Translations under genes and position numbers: made by a program
Part shown: positions 8,112-17,088 of the stretch, in pieces
Position numbering within the stretch: the stretch's first letter is position 1
How the letters are laid out: each line of letters begins with the position of its first letter
From: Pseudodesulfovibrio thermohalotolerans
Lineage (GTDB): Bacteria; Desulfobacterota; Desulfovibrionia; Desulfovibrionales; Desulfovibrionaceae
Assembly (NCBI RefSeq): GCF_021353295.2
Contig: NZ_CP120635.1
Location: 1,877,501-1,941,500 of the forward strand
Reading direction: 5' to 3'
Length of the DNA stretch: 64,000 nucleotides
The notes under the pieces: generated by a model
What the model was told of the DNA's origin: nothing
Databases searched by the model: none
The model's input: the letters and a program-made list of their open reading frames with translations, nothing else

Positions 8112-9265
8112 TGAAGCAAACTTTGCTGACCCATGCTCGGGTCGTATTTCCAACCGAAGTAGTTGAGGACATCGCTGTTTTAATAGAAGACGGGCGCATC
8201 GCCTCCATTGATCCTGACAGAACGGAAAAAACGGAGATCATCGATCTTGACGGAAGGATTCTTATCCCAGGCATGATAGACCTGCATTGTGACGCCCTGG
8301 AAAAAGAAATCGAACCGCGTCCCAATGTGCATTTCCCTTTGGATTTCTCCTGTGCCCAAGCAGACAAACGTAATGCTGTGGCTGGAATTACGACTGTATT
8401 TCACGCTTTGTCCTTTGCTAATCATGAATTAGGTGTGCGCAATAATGCCTTCGCCGCCAAGATCGCCCGTGCCATAAGATCTTTTAGGCTACAAGCATTG
8501 ATCGACAATCGGGTGCATGCCCGCTATGAAGTTACTGACGAAACCGCGCCGCCGATCTTGCGTGAGCTTATTGAACAAGGCGATGCCCATCTGATATCCT
8601 TCATGGATCACAGTCCAGGTCAAGGCCAATTCCGAGATGTGGAGACCTATCGCAACTACCTCTCTCATACTTACAAAACAAATGAGGACACGATTGAGGG
8701 GATTCTGACCCGCAAGCTGAAGGCAGCACAGGGGGCAATGGATCGCATGCGGTACCTGGCTGAAATAGCCCAACTCCACGGAGTACCAATCGCTAGTCAC
8801 GACGACGACTCGCCGGAAAAGATTGCTACGGTGCAGGCGTTTGGCGCAGTCATCTCCGAGTTTCCGATCAACATAGAAACCGCCCGAGCCGCCCGCAAAA
8901 ACGGCTTGGCAACCCTGTTCGGAGCACCCAATATTTTGCGCGGAAAATCCCAGTCGGGCAATATGCGAGCGCTTGATGCTGTCATCAACGGTGTAGCTGA
9001 CTGCCTTTGCGGAGATTATTCCCCTGCTGCACTTTTGCCATCCATTATGCGTCTGCCTTCTCTTACAGATATTACCCTTAGCCAAGCTGTGGCCATGGTG
9101 ACCGTCAATCCAGCGCGCGCCATAGGGTTGTCTGACCGTGGAGAGATAGCAATTGGCAAGCGAGCAGATCTTGTTGCTGTGAAAATGTATGGTTCTCTCC
9201 CTCATGTGGAAAAAGTCTGGAAAGACGGTAAGCTCGTAATCTCAGCAACATATAATCATGTTTAA
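8111..9265 (+). CDS. phnM: Ribophosphonate triphosphate hydrolase PhnM
   Basis: Amidohydrolase-family enzyme that removes pyrophosphate from alpha-D-ribose-1-phosphonate 5-triphosphate. The 384-aa product opens with the amidohydrolase sandwich and metal site GMIDLHCDAL (His59). Further metal and substrate residues lie in ISFMDHSPGQGQF, IASHDDDSPE and CLCGDYSP. Base composition from here to phnP looks somewhat more A/T-rich than in the core lyase genes. Confidence 0.95.
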   Translation: MKQTLLTHARVVFPTEVVEDIAVLIEDGRIASIDPDRTEKTEIIDLDGRILIPGMIDLHCDALEKEIEPRPNVHFPLDFSCAQADKRNAVAGITTVFHALSFANHELGVRNNAFAAKIARAIRSFRLQALIDNRVHARYEVTDETAPPILRELIEQGDAHLISFMDHSPGQGQFRDVETYRNYLSHTYKTNEDTIEGILTRKLKAAQGAMDRMRYLAEIAQLHGVPIASHDDDSPEKIATVQAFGAVISEFPINIETARAARKNGLATLFGAPNILRGKSQSGNMRALDAVINGVADCLCGDYSPAALLPSIMRLPSLTDITLSQAVAMVTVNPARAIGLSDRGEIAIGKRADLVAVKMYGSLPHVEKVWKDGKLVISATYNHV

Positions 9266-9866
9266 TGAAGATCGTAAGATGAAAGCCAATCTCATTTACA
9301 TTATGGGAGCATCAGGTAGCGGCAAAGACAGCCTGATGCGTTACGCCCGGGAAAAACTTGCAAAGCACACCAACATCGTTTTCGCCCATCGCTACATCAC
9401 CCGTCCAGCGGATGTAGGAGGTGAAAATCACGTGTCGCTCAGCCCTGATGAATTTTCCTCGCGGGTTGCGGCAGGACTTTTTGCCTTGCATTGGCAAAGT
9501 CACGGTTATTATTACGGGATCGGCATTGAAATCGATCTATGGCTTACAAGAGGCTTGACCGTAATTGTAAATGGCTCCCGTAAATACTTACAAAATGTGT
9601 ACAATCGATATACTAACGTAGTGCCGATTTTGATCGAGGTTTCACCGGATATCCTACGATTAAGGCTTCAGAATCGAAACCGTGAAACCGGGGAACAGAT
9701 TGAAAAACGTCTGCAACGTCACCAGATTCTGGCTAACGCCTGCGAGGGCTGTCTAAAAGTCAATAACGACGGACAGCTTAACGAAGGCGGTGACACTTTA
9801 ATCGATCTCATCCTGCATTATTCCGTTAATGACTTTTTACACCCAGACAGGGGTATTCATCCATGA
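9258..9866 (+). CDS. phnN: Ribose 1,5-bisphosphate phosphokinase PhnN
   Basis: Phosphorylates ribose 1,5-bisphosphate to PRPP, linking phosphonate breakdown to nucleotide metabolism. The 202-aa product has a guanylate-kinase-like P-loop GASGSGKDS (residues 17-25) and the RYITRPADVGGENHVSL substrate loop. The ATG at 9258 overlaps the phnM end; a second in-frame ATG at 9279 (MKANLIYIMG) is equally plausible because neither has a strong ribosome site. The stop overlaps phnP by 4 bases. Confidence 0.92.
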   Translation: MFNEDRKMKANLIYIMGASGSGKDSLMRYAREKLAKHTNIVFAHRYITRPADVGGENHVSLSPDEFSSRVAAGLFALHWQSHGYYYGIGIEIDLWLTRGLTVIVNGSRKYLQNVYNRYTNVVPILIEVSPDILRLRLQNRNRETGEQIEKRLQRHQILANACEGCLKVNNDGQLNEGGDTLIDLILHYSVNDFLHPDRGIHP

Positions 9867-10735
9867 GCACACTGAAATCAGGGATCCTTCGATCATCCAT
9901 GGAAGTTGGTTCAAGATATGACTTCAGGAATGGCCCAAAGCCACTGAAAAACACAGATGATTTGCGTTTAATCCTTCTGGGAACAGGCGATGCAGGTGGT
10001 GTGCCGCTTTATGGGTGCAAGTGTCCTGCCTGTGAACGGGCAAGGTTTGATCCCCGTTTCATAAGGCGTCCAAGCACGGCACTTGTTGAATCCAGAGGTA
10101 CGCAGGTCTTAATCGACGCAGGGTTGGTCGATCTCGTCGAACGGTTTCCTCCCGGAAGCATAACCGCGATCCTGCTCACCCATTTTCACCCCGATCATGT
10201 ACAGGGGCTGTTTCATCTCCGCTGGGGCAAAGGCCCGCGGATAGATGTCGGAGTACCTCCCGATCCGGAGGGTTGCGCCGACCTTTACAAAAACAACGGC
10301 TTGCTGAAGTTTCAGCGGCTCCAGGAATTCAGCCCGGCTCTCTTTGGTGACGTGAGGGCTACCCCTGTTCCTTTGATGCATTCCAAGATGACCTTTGGCT
10401 ACTGTCTTGAAGCGGCCTCGGCAAGGATTGCCTATCTTTGCGATACCGTCGGTTTGCCTTCCGACAGCATAGAGTTTTTGAAACAGTGGCAGCCTGATTG
10501 CGTTATCCTCGATTGCTGTTATCCACCTCTGGGAAGGAAACCACGTAACCATAATGATGTGCACACCGTATTGGAAAGCGCGGATGCCATCGGAGCAAAG
10601 AGGGTGATCCTCACCCATGTAGGTCATGAGTTGGATTTGTGGCTGATGGACCACGCAGGAACCCTACCCCGCCACGTTGCGGTTGGAAGGGATGGAATGG
10701 TAATCGATGATCGAAATACTGAGCCCTCAAGGTAA
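9863..10735 (+). CDS. phnP: Phosphoribosyl 1,2-cyclic phosphate phosphodiesterase PhnP, N-terminally extended
   Basis: Metallo-beta-lactamase-fold enzyme that opens the cyclic ribose phosphate released by PhnJ. The metal motif HFHPDH is at residues 107-112, and the LLGTGDAGGVPLYGCKCPAC segment carries the structural cysteines (52, 54, 57). Later metal ligands lie in PLMHSK, YLCDT and ILTHVGHE. At 290 aa it is about 35 residues longer than E. coli PhnP, from an N-terminal stretch of unknown role. An internal start (Met13) would shorten it only slightly. Last gene of the operon. Confidence 0.9.
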   Translation: MSTLKSGILRSSMEVGSRYDFRNGPKPLKNTDDLRLILLGTGDAGGVPLYGCKCPACERARFDPRFIRRPSTALVESRGTQVLIDAGLVDLVERFPPGSITAILLTHFHPDHVQGLFHLRWGKGPRIDVGVPPDPEGCADLYKNNGLLKFQRLQEFSPALFGDVRATPVPLMHSKMTFGYCLEAASARIAYLCDTVGLPSDSIEFLKQWQPDCVILDCCYPPLGRKPRNHNDVHTVLESADAIGAKRVILTHVGHELDLWLMDHAGTLPRHVAVGRDGMVIDDRNTEPSR

Positions 10736-10817
10736 TCACTTGGTTTGAGTAAACACTGGGATGCTTATTCGATTTTTATTTTTTGACGGGGCAAGACTCG
10801 AAGATCTTCCTATAAGC

Positions 10818-11855
10818 TTATTCCCCCGCCAGGCTCTGCCAGGTTTGCGCTACATCGAGCATGCGATTGGCGTAACTCCACTCGTTGTCGAACCAAGCCA
10901 TGAGTTTGAGCAGCCTGCAGGCGCTCACCCGGGTCTGAGTTCCGTCGATGATCGCCGAGCGGGGGTCGGTGTTGAAATCGACCGAAGCGTGGGGCTCTTC
11001 GGTGTATCCCAGGAGCCCCAGCAAGCGTCCTTCCGAGGCTTCACGAAAGAGGGCGTTGACCGAAATGGCATCCGCAGGACGACGTAGGTTGATGGCCAGG
11101 TCCATCAGAGAAACATTGATGGTCGGTACGCGCAGGTGCAGACATTCGAAACGGCCGCTCAGGGCGGGCATCATCTTGCCAATCCCCTGACTCAGGCCGG
11201 TATCGACCGGGACCATGGACTGCATGGCGCTGCGGGTCAGCCGCAGATCGGTGTGGTGATAGCTGTCGATCACCGGCTGGTCGTTCATTGCCGAATGGAT
11301 GGTCGTGGTTACGCCGTTCTCGATCCCGTAATGTTGGTCGAGCAGGTCGAGGATGGGAACGATGCAGTTGGTGGTGCAGGAGCCGCAGGAGACGATCCGA
11401 TGGCCGGGTTTTAGGTGCCTACTGTTGAAACCGTGGACAATGGTGGCATCTATGTCCGCATCGGCGGGCTGTGAAAAGAGCAACCGTCGCGCACCGCTGG
11501 CCAGGTGGCACTCCGCAGTGGAGCGATCGGTAAAGGTACCCGTGCATTCGAAAACAAGATCGACATCCAGGTCCTTCCAGGGTAGATTCTCGGGGCTTCT
11601 CTCGTTCAGTGCCCGGATGCGGTCTCCGTTGATCAGCAGATGGCTGCCGTCGTTCCTCACCTCCACGGGGAAACGGCCATGGGTGGTATCGTAGCGTGTC
11701 AGATAGGTCAAAGTGTCGAGGTCGGACAGCTCGTTGATCGCCACCACCTTCAGGTCGCTGTGGCGGCGACCGACATAGAGCGCCCGCAGGACGCTTTGAC
11801 CGATGCGGCCATAGCCGTTAATGGCGATGCGGAATTTTGGGGCGGTTCTGGACAT
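10818..11855 (-). CDS. epd: D-erythrose-4-phosphate dehydrogenase (GAPDH family)
   Basis: NAD-dependent oxidation of erythrose 4-phosphate for pyridoxal phosphate synthesis, or a GAPDH-like reaction. The 345-aa product has the NAD loop NGYGRIG (13-19), catalytic Cys160 in SCTTNC and His187. It matches Epd better than GapA at THGRF, TTIHSAMNDQPVIDSYHHTDLRLTR, QSMVPVDTGLSQGI and VDFNTDPRSAIIDGTQTRVS. It converges on phnP with about 80 bases between; no clear terminator is visible there. Confidence 0.85.
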   Translation of the reverse strand: MSRTAPKFRIAINGYGRIGQSVLRALYVGRRHSDLKVVAINELSDLDTLTYLTRYDTTHGRFPVEVRNDGSHLLINGDRIRALNERSPENLPWKDLDVDLVFECTGTFTDRSTAECHLASGARRLLFSQPADADIDATIVHGFNSRHLKPGHRIVSCGSCTTNCIVPILDLLDQHYGIENGVTTTIHSAMNDQPVIDSYHHTDLRLTRSAMQSMVPVDTGLSQGIGKMMPALSGRFECLHLRVPTINVSLMDLAINLRRPADAISVNALFREASEGRLLGLLGYTEEPHASVDFNTDPRSAIIDGTQTRVSACRLLKLMAWFDNEWSYANRMLDVAQTWQSLAGE

Positions 11856-12012
11856 GGCGGCTCAAGCTCCTCTTGATCAACCAATCCCTTTGAATAGGGG
11901 GTGTGAAAACCGGTGAATGTCAGCAGGATATCCATCACTTTTTACCCCGCACCAATTCGTGTTGTGGATTGATAGGTGACGCCAAAGATTGTTTCTACAT
12001 CATTCCATATGG

Positions 12013-13065
12013 CTATTCCTTAATTGCATTCTGGTGAGCAGCAAACTCCTCATCGATCTCAAACAGATCAGGCGTCGAGCGATGAACGCCGATGCCGTGT
12101 TCCATCAGCAGCATCACAAGCTGGTCCCCGTTCATCAGGGCGATGGGGGTTTTGTCTGCCTGGGCGGCCTCCTTGACGGCTCCGGGGCTGAAATCGCTTG
12201 TGGTGATGATCAGGCCTTGCTCGTGCGCCCCCAGGCTGCCGCGCACCTGCTGCACCACCGGAGCCTGGATGTTGTTCTTGAGCTTCCATTTCTTGACCTG
12301 GACTGCCATCTTGATGCGGACCACGTCACCGACCACCAGGGTGCCCCGGACATCGATGCCGCCGTCGCCGCTGAGCTTGGTCACTTTAACCATCTCGAAG
12401 CCCATCTCCGCCAGCAACTGCGAGATAAGCTCCTCGAACTCGCCGGGTTTCATTGCCAGCAAGCGCTCACGCAGGACCTTCCGGACCTGGTGGTTGTGCT
12501 GTTCGATCTGGAACGCCAGTCCGCGTCCCATCCATTGGCTCAGACCGATATAACCACGGCCGTGCTGAACGAAGCGGGGCCGCTCACCGCGTTTCTGCTG
12601 ACGCTTGATCTCGGTGATCACCTGGGCGTACATGGTGGCCTCGGGCGTTTTGCCGCCTGTCACCAGCCAACCTTTTTGTAGGGCCTTCTCGGTGATCTCC
12701 TTGTAGTGCATCGGCTTCTTGTCGCCGAACTCCTCGAGCACCTTCTGAGCGCAATCGGTAAAGGAGAAACCCGCGTTCGGATGATGTTTTGGGGCTTCTT
12801 CGACGGCCACAGGAACCGACGCAGCGCCGCTCGGTATTTCAGTGGAATCCCGAAGAGCGAAGGTCTGAGGGCCGACCTTTACAAAGGGTGACTTGTCTCC
12901 GTTGTTCTTGATGTCGGAGTAGAGCCGGGCGCTGACAGTGGCGTCTGGGGTCTTGCCATCGGACTGCCAGAGACCGGCAGCCATGATCTGCTCGGCGATG
13001 TCCTTGGCGTTCAGTGCCATTTCGGCCTGCTGCAAAACCTGAATAGCTGCCGTTTTAACGTCCAT
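12013..13065 (-). CDS. mrr: HARE-HTH / Mrr-type restriction endonuclease
   Basis: Probable modification-sensing or accessory nuclease at the distal end of the type I operon. The 350-aa product has two HARE-HTH (winged-helix) copies at about 1-70 and 98-175, with matching DGKTPDATVSARLYSDI and GGKTPEATMYAQVITEI cores. A C-terminal Mrr-cat domain (about 200-335) carries GDGGIDVRG (233-241) and QVKKW (256-260), the D and QxK of this PD-(D/E)XK subfamily. Its start overlaps the hsdR end by 11 bases, so they are co-translated. Its cleavage target cannot be read from sequence. Confidence 0.87.
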   Translation of the reverse strand: MDVKTAAIQVLQQAEMALNAKDIAEQIMAAGLWQSDGKTPDATVSARLYSDIKNNGDKSPFVKVGPQTFALRDSTEIPSGAASVPVAVEEAPKHHPNAGFSFTDCAQKVLEEFGDKKPMHYKEITEKALQKGWLVTGGKTPEATMYAQVITEIKRQQKRGERPRFVQHGRGYIGLSQWMGRGLAFQIEQHNHQVRKVLRERLLAMKPGEFEELISQLLAEMGFEMVKVTKLSGDGGIDVRGTLVVGDVVRIKMAVQVKKWKLKNNIQAPVVQQVRGSLGAHEQGLIITTSDFSPGAVKEAAQADKTPIALMNGDQLVMLLMEHGIGVHRSTPDLFEIDEEFAAHQNAIKE

Positions 13066-16048
13066 GGCTCGCCCCCGTTGCGGATTGTTCGGCCTGTTGC
13101 TGATAGGTCACGCCGAAGATGGTGTCACCCAGCCATTTCTTGAAAGACGGGTTGTCGCTGAACTGCTTGAACAGCTCGGTGTGGTCGGACAAGAGGTCGA
13201 TCATGACCCGCTGCAGCGCGGCGTCGTGCTCGATCCGGGCGGTCTTCTTGTCGTTGTTCTTCATGGCGTTCTGGTAGGCCGCGTCAGCCGCCACCTTGGC
13301 CGGGATCTCCTCGGCGATGACCTTGCGGATCTTGTCACCGTCTTTCCACTCGATGTTGCCGAACTGGTCGTTGAACGCCTTGATGATGTTGCTCAGTTGG
13401 TCCAGCTCCGGTTCCGGTTTGCGGCCGCCGCCGCTGGTCGGCACCGGTCCGATTTCGGCATCCTGATCCGCAAGGCCTATCTTCAGGCTGGTCTTCACCT
13501 CGACACGGTAGCTGTCCATGTCGATGGCCTCCAGGATGCCCCGGGACAGGTCCTCTTCCTTGGGCGCGGGGAGTTTCGGGATCAGGAAGTTCAGGAAGAT
13601 CGACAGCTTTTCCCAGTCGGCATTCGAGTACGCCAGGATCGAGGACAGAAAGCCGTAGGTGCGGACGAAGGCCTTGGCTTTGCCTTTGAAGTCCACCTGG
13701 CCGTCCTCATCGAGATCGGCGTTGTAGGTGGCCACGCAGGCATCCAGGATCGGGTCGAGCTTGTCGCGGTCCGCGCCGTTCAGATAGAGCCCCACCAGGT
13801 CGTCGATTTGTACCTGCGAATAGACCTGGTAGCCGTCCAGATCCGACTTCAGATCATGGAGCTTGTTGGGGTCGGTCTCGTCACTGAGGATGGTGGTGCG
13901 GTAATAGGGCTCGAACGACCTCTGGATGGTCTCCGAGTCGTTGTAGAAATCGAGCACAAAAGTGTCGTGCTTCTGCGGATGGGCGCGATTGAGCCGCGAG
14001 AGGGTCTGCACCGCCTTGATGCCGGAGAGCGCCTTGTCCACGTACATGGTGTGCAGCAGCGGTTCGTCGTAGCCGGTCTGGAACTTGTCGGCGACGATCA
14101 GGAAGCGGTACGGGTCCTGTTGTACCTTGTCCGGGATCTGGCTGCTGGGAAAGCCGTTCAGCGTCGACTCGGTGACTTTCTTGCCGCCGTACTCGTGCTC
14201 CCCGGAAAAAGCCACGATGGGTGCGTAAGGGCTTTTGCGCTCTTTGAGATAGTCCCTGAAGGCGTGGAAATACTGGATGGCCCGCTCGATACCGTTGGTG
14301 ATGACCATGGCCCGGGCATGGCCGCCGATCTTGCGGTGGCCGATCACCTGGGCGTGGAAATGGTCCACCATAATCTCCGCCTTCTCGCGGATGGCGTGCT
14401 CGTGGGACTCCACATAGCGGCGCAGCTTTTTCTGGGCCTTGTTGGCGTCGAAGAGCGGGTCGTCCTCCACGGTCTTGGCCAGGCGGTAATAGCTCTCCAC
14501 CGGGGTGTAGTTCTTCAGCACATCGAGGATGAAACCCTCCTGGATGGCCTGCTTCATGGTGTAGCTGTGGAACGGGTGATGCTTCACGGTGCCGTCCGGC
14601 TGCGGGTCCGGCTCGCCGAAGATCTCCAGGGTCTTGTTCTTGGGGGTCGCGGTGAAGGCGAAGTAGCTGGCGTTGGTCACCATCTTCCGGCCTTCCATGA
14701 TCTTGTTGATCTTGTCCTCGACCGTCTCTTCCTCCTCGTCATCAGAGCCGCCATAGGGCGCGGTCTCCTCCAGCACGCGGTTCATGGCAGCGGTGGTTTT
14801 GCCGCCCTGGCTGGAATGGGCCTCGTCGATGATGATGGCGAATTTGCTCTTGCGGTGTTCGTCACCGATCTCGTCGAGGATGAACGGAAACTTCTGCACG
14901 GTGGTGATGATGATTTTCTTACCGGCCTTGAGGAAGCGGCGCAGGTCGCCGGAGTGTTCGGCATGGCCGACTGTGGCGGAGACCTGGGCGAACTGCTTGA
15001 TGGTGTCGCGGATCTGTTTGTCGAGCACCCGTCGGTCGGTGACCACGATCACCGAGTCGAACAACGCCTTGCCGTCCTTCTCCAGTCCCACCAGCTGGTG
15101 CGCCAGCCAGGCGATGGAGTTGCTTTTGCCGCTGCCCGCCGAGTGCTGGATCAGGTAGCGCCTGCCGATGCCGCTCTCAGCGGCATTGGCCAGCAGCATG
15201 CGCACCACCTTCAACTGGTGGTAGCGAGGGAAGATCTGCTTGTACCTCTTTTTGCTGGTCTTCTCGTCCTTTTCCTCCACCACCTGGGCGTAGTTTTCCA
15301 GGATATCGGTCAACCCCTCTTTGGAGAGGGTCTCCTTCCACAGGTAGTCGGTGGCGAGCCCGGCCGGGTTGGGCGGATTGCCAGCACCGTCGTTGTAGCC
15401 TTTGTCGAAGGGCAGAAACCACGAGCCCTTGCCCTTGAGGTGGGTGCAGAAACGCACCTCGTGATCGTCCACGGCAAAATGAACGACGCAGCGGCCGAAC
15501 TGGAACAGCAGCTCCTTTGGGTCGCGGTCGCGCTGGTACTGCTGCACGGCATCGAGCACCGTCTGCTTGGTGAGCTTATTTTTGAGTTCGAAGGTGGCGA
15601 TGGGCAGGCCGTTGATGAACACGGCCATGTCGAGGGCGAGCGCGGTTTCAACGCGGCTGTAGCGGAGCTGGCGGGTGACGCTAAAGATGTTGGCTGCGAA
15701 CCGTTCCGCCGCCTTCACGTTGCCCGGCGTCGGCGTGCCGTAGAAAAGGTCCACATGGGCCGGGCCGTGCTTGATGCCGCCGCGCAGCACGTCTACCACG
15801 CCGCGCTTGGCGATCTCGCCCTGCAGGCGGTGCAGGAATTGTGTGCGTTTGGGGCCTTCCTCGTCGATGCCGAGAGCCTCATAGGTATCGGGCTGGGTGG
15901 CGGCGAGGAACTGCAGCAGTTTGGCCAGGTCGACAGCGTGTTCCCTGTCGTAGTCCTGCGGATCACCATGAACGTATCCGGCTTCCTCCACGAGGGAGGC
16001 GACGATGATCGATTCCAGGCCCTTTTCGCTGGTGTCGGTAGGTTTCAT
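13055..16048 (-). CDS. hsdR: Type I restriction enzyme, R subunit (HsdR)
   Basis: ATP-driven DNA translocase and nuclease of the type I system. The 997-aa product has an N-terminal PD-(D/E)XK nuclease (Asp140, Glu154-x-Lys156), Walker A HSAGSGKSN (302-310) and a DEAH box (408-411) in IIIDEAHSSQGG. A second RecA-like lobe holds VADKFQTGYDEPLL and QTLSRLNR. The ATG follows GGAGG, and the stop of the upstream nuclease gene overlaps it by 4 bases. All catalytic motifs are intact. Confidence 0.94.
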   Translation of the reverse strand: MKPTDTSEKGLESIIVASLVEEAGYVHGDPQDYDREHAVDLAKLLQFLAATQPDTYEALGIDEEGPKRTQFLHRLQGEIAKRGVVDVLRGGIKHGPAHVDLFYGTPTPGNVKAAERFAANIFSVTRQLRYSRVETALALDMAVFINGLPIATFELKNKLTKQTVLDAVQQYQRDRDPKELLFQFGRCVVHFAVDDHEVRFCTHLKGKGSWFLPFDKGYNDGAGNPPNPAGLATDYLWKETLSKEGLTDILENYAQVVEEKDEKTSKKRYKQIFPRYHQLKVVRMLLANAAESGIGRRYLIQHSAGSGKSNSIAWLAHQLVGLEKDGKALFDSVIVVTDRRVLDKQIRDTIKQFAQVSATVGHAEHSGDLRRFLKAGKKIIITTVQKFPFILDEIGDEHRKSKFAIIIDEAHSSQGGKTTAAMNRVLEETAPYGGSDDEEEETVEDKINKIMEGRKMVTNASYFAFTATPKNKTLEIFGEPDPQPDGTVKHHPFHSYTMKQAIQEGFILDVLKNYTPVESYYRLAKTVEDDPLFDANKAQKKLRRYVESHEHAIREKAEIMVDHFHAQVIGHRKIGGHARAMVITNGIERAIQYFHAFRDYLKERKSPYAPIVAFSGEHEYGGKKVTESTLNGFPSSQIPDKVQQDPYRFLIVADKFQTGYDEPLLHTMYVDKALSGIKAVQTLSRLNRAHPQKHDTFVLDFYNDSETIQRSFEPYYRTTILSDETDPNKLHDLKSDLDGYQVYSQVQIDDLVGLYLNGADRDKLDPILDACVATYNADLDEDGQVDFKGKAKAFVRTYGFLSSILAYSNADWEKLSIFLNFLIPKLPAPKEEDLSRGILEAIDMDSYRVEVKTSLKIGLADQDAEIGPVPTSGGGRKPEPELDQLSNIIKAFNDQFGNIEWKDGDKIRKVIAEEIPAKVAADAAYQNAMKNNDKKTARIEHDAALQRVMIDLLSDHTELFKQFSDNPSFKKWLGDTIFGVTYQQQAEQSATGASHGR

Positions 16049-17088
16049 AGATCCTCCAGCAAATGGGCGATGTCCTTCGGCGACGGCAGTTGGCCTTTTA
16101 GCGCCTTGGGCAGGGTCTTGGTGATTTCATAAGTGGCCACGCCGATGGGCTTGCGGGCGTCGTGCAGGGCGTATTCCACAATCGTGCGGCTCTTCTCCTT
16201 GCACAGGATGATGCCGATGGAGGGGTTCTCGTCCTCCTGGCGGACCTGCCGGTCCAGAGCCGCCAGATAAAACTGCATCTTGCCGACGAACTCCGGCAGG
16301 AATTCGCCGACTTTCAATTCAATGGCGACAAGGCAGCGCAGGCGGCGGTGAAACAACAGCAGGTCGATGAAAAACTCTTTGCCGTCCACCTCTAGCCGGT
16401 ATTGACTGCCCATGAAGGCGAACATGCCGCCCATGGCCCGGAGAAAATCCTCGATCCGGGCGATGAGCGCCCGTTCCAGCTCCCGCTCGCTGTGTTCCTC
16501 GCCCAGCTCCAGAAAATCGAAGGTGTATTCGTCCTTCACCGCCAGCTTGGCCTGGGCGCGAAGTTCCGGCGTCAGCGCCTGGTCGAAATTGGTCTGGCCC
16601 AGCAGGGATTTTTCATAGCTCTGGTTATCGATCTGATGAATGAGTACATTCTTGGACCAGCCGAACTTGCGGGTCATGCGCAGATAGAATTCCCGCTCCA
16701 GCGGCTCCTTGCAGCGCTCCAGGATGGCCAGGTTGTGGCTCCAGCCGATTTCTCGCACCAGTGGTGCGAGTTTTTCCAGACCGGTGTAGGCTTCGAAAAA
16801 GGCCTTCATTCGCCAGAGGTTGGAAGCCGAAAAGCCACCTACGCCGGGGAACTCCGTCCGCAGATCGGCGGCGAGCTGTTCCACCACCGCCTTGCCCCAG
16901 CCTTCAACATCCTGCCGCTCCACGATCATCCGGCCGATATCCCAGTACAGGCCGACCAGCTCCTTGTTGACCGCCTTGAGGGCTTCGTACTGGGCGGAGC
17001 GGATGCGCTCCTTGATCTCGGTCAGCAGGCGCGGATAGTCCTTCGGTTTGCTGATGCTGTTTTTTGGGGTTTTGTCAGTCGGTTTCAT
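16045..17088 (-). CDS. YhcG/DUF1016-type PD-(D/E)XK nuclease within the hsd operon
   Basis: About 347 aa. The N-terminal domain has the YWDIGRMIVERQ and FSASNLWRMKAFFEAY blocks typical of DUF1016. The C-terminal YhcG nuclease domain has Asp242, Glu257 and Lys259 in FIDLLLFHRRLRCLVAIELK. The start at 17088 has a GAGGGGG site; a further upstream start is possible. It lies between hsdS and hsdR and overlaps both. Such proteins often accompany type I systems, but their role is not settled. Its MKPTD start matches that of hsdR. Confidence 0.85.
   Translation of the reverse strand: MKPTDKTPKNSISKPKDYPRLLTEIKERIRSAQYEALKAVNKELVGLYWDIGRMIVERQDVEGWGKAVVEQLAADLRTEFPGVGGFSASNLWRMKAFFEAYTGLEKLAPLVREIGWSHNLAILERCKEPLEREFYLRMTRKFGWSKNVLIHQIDNQSYEKSLLGQTNFDQALTPELRAQAKLAVKDEYTFDFLELGEEHSERELERALIARIEDFLRAMGGMFAFMGSQYRLEVDGKEFFIDLLLFHRRLRCLVAIELKVGEFLPEFVGKMQFYLAALDRQVRQEDENPSIGIILCKEKSRTIVEYALHDARKPIGVATYEITKTLPKALKGQLPSPKDIAHLLEDL

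Noticed and set aside
10736..10817. Terminator between phnP and epd
   Set aside because: A T-rich run is present near 10773-10785, but no good stem precedes it. The short stem near 10743 is too weak and too far.
13064..16132. A 1022-residue open frame opposite hsdR
   Set aside because: It mirrors the codons of a well-supported hsdR gene in G+C-rich DNA, lacks domains and is rich in Val, Leu, Gly and His as typical shadows are.
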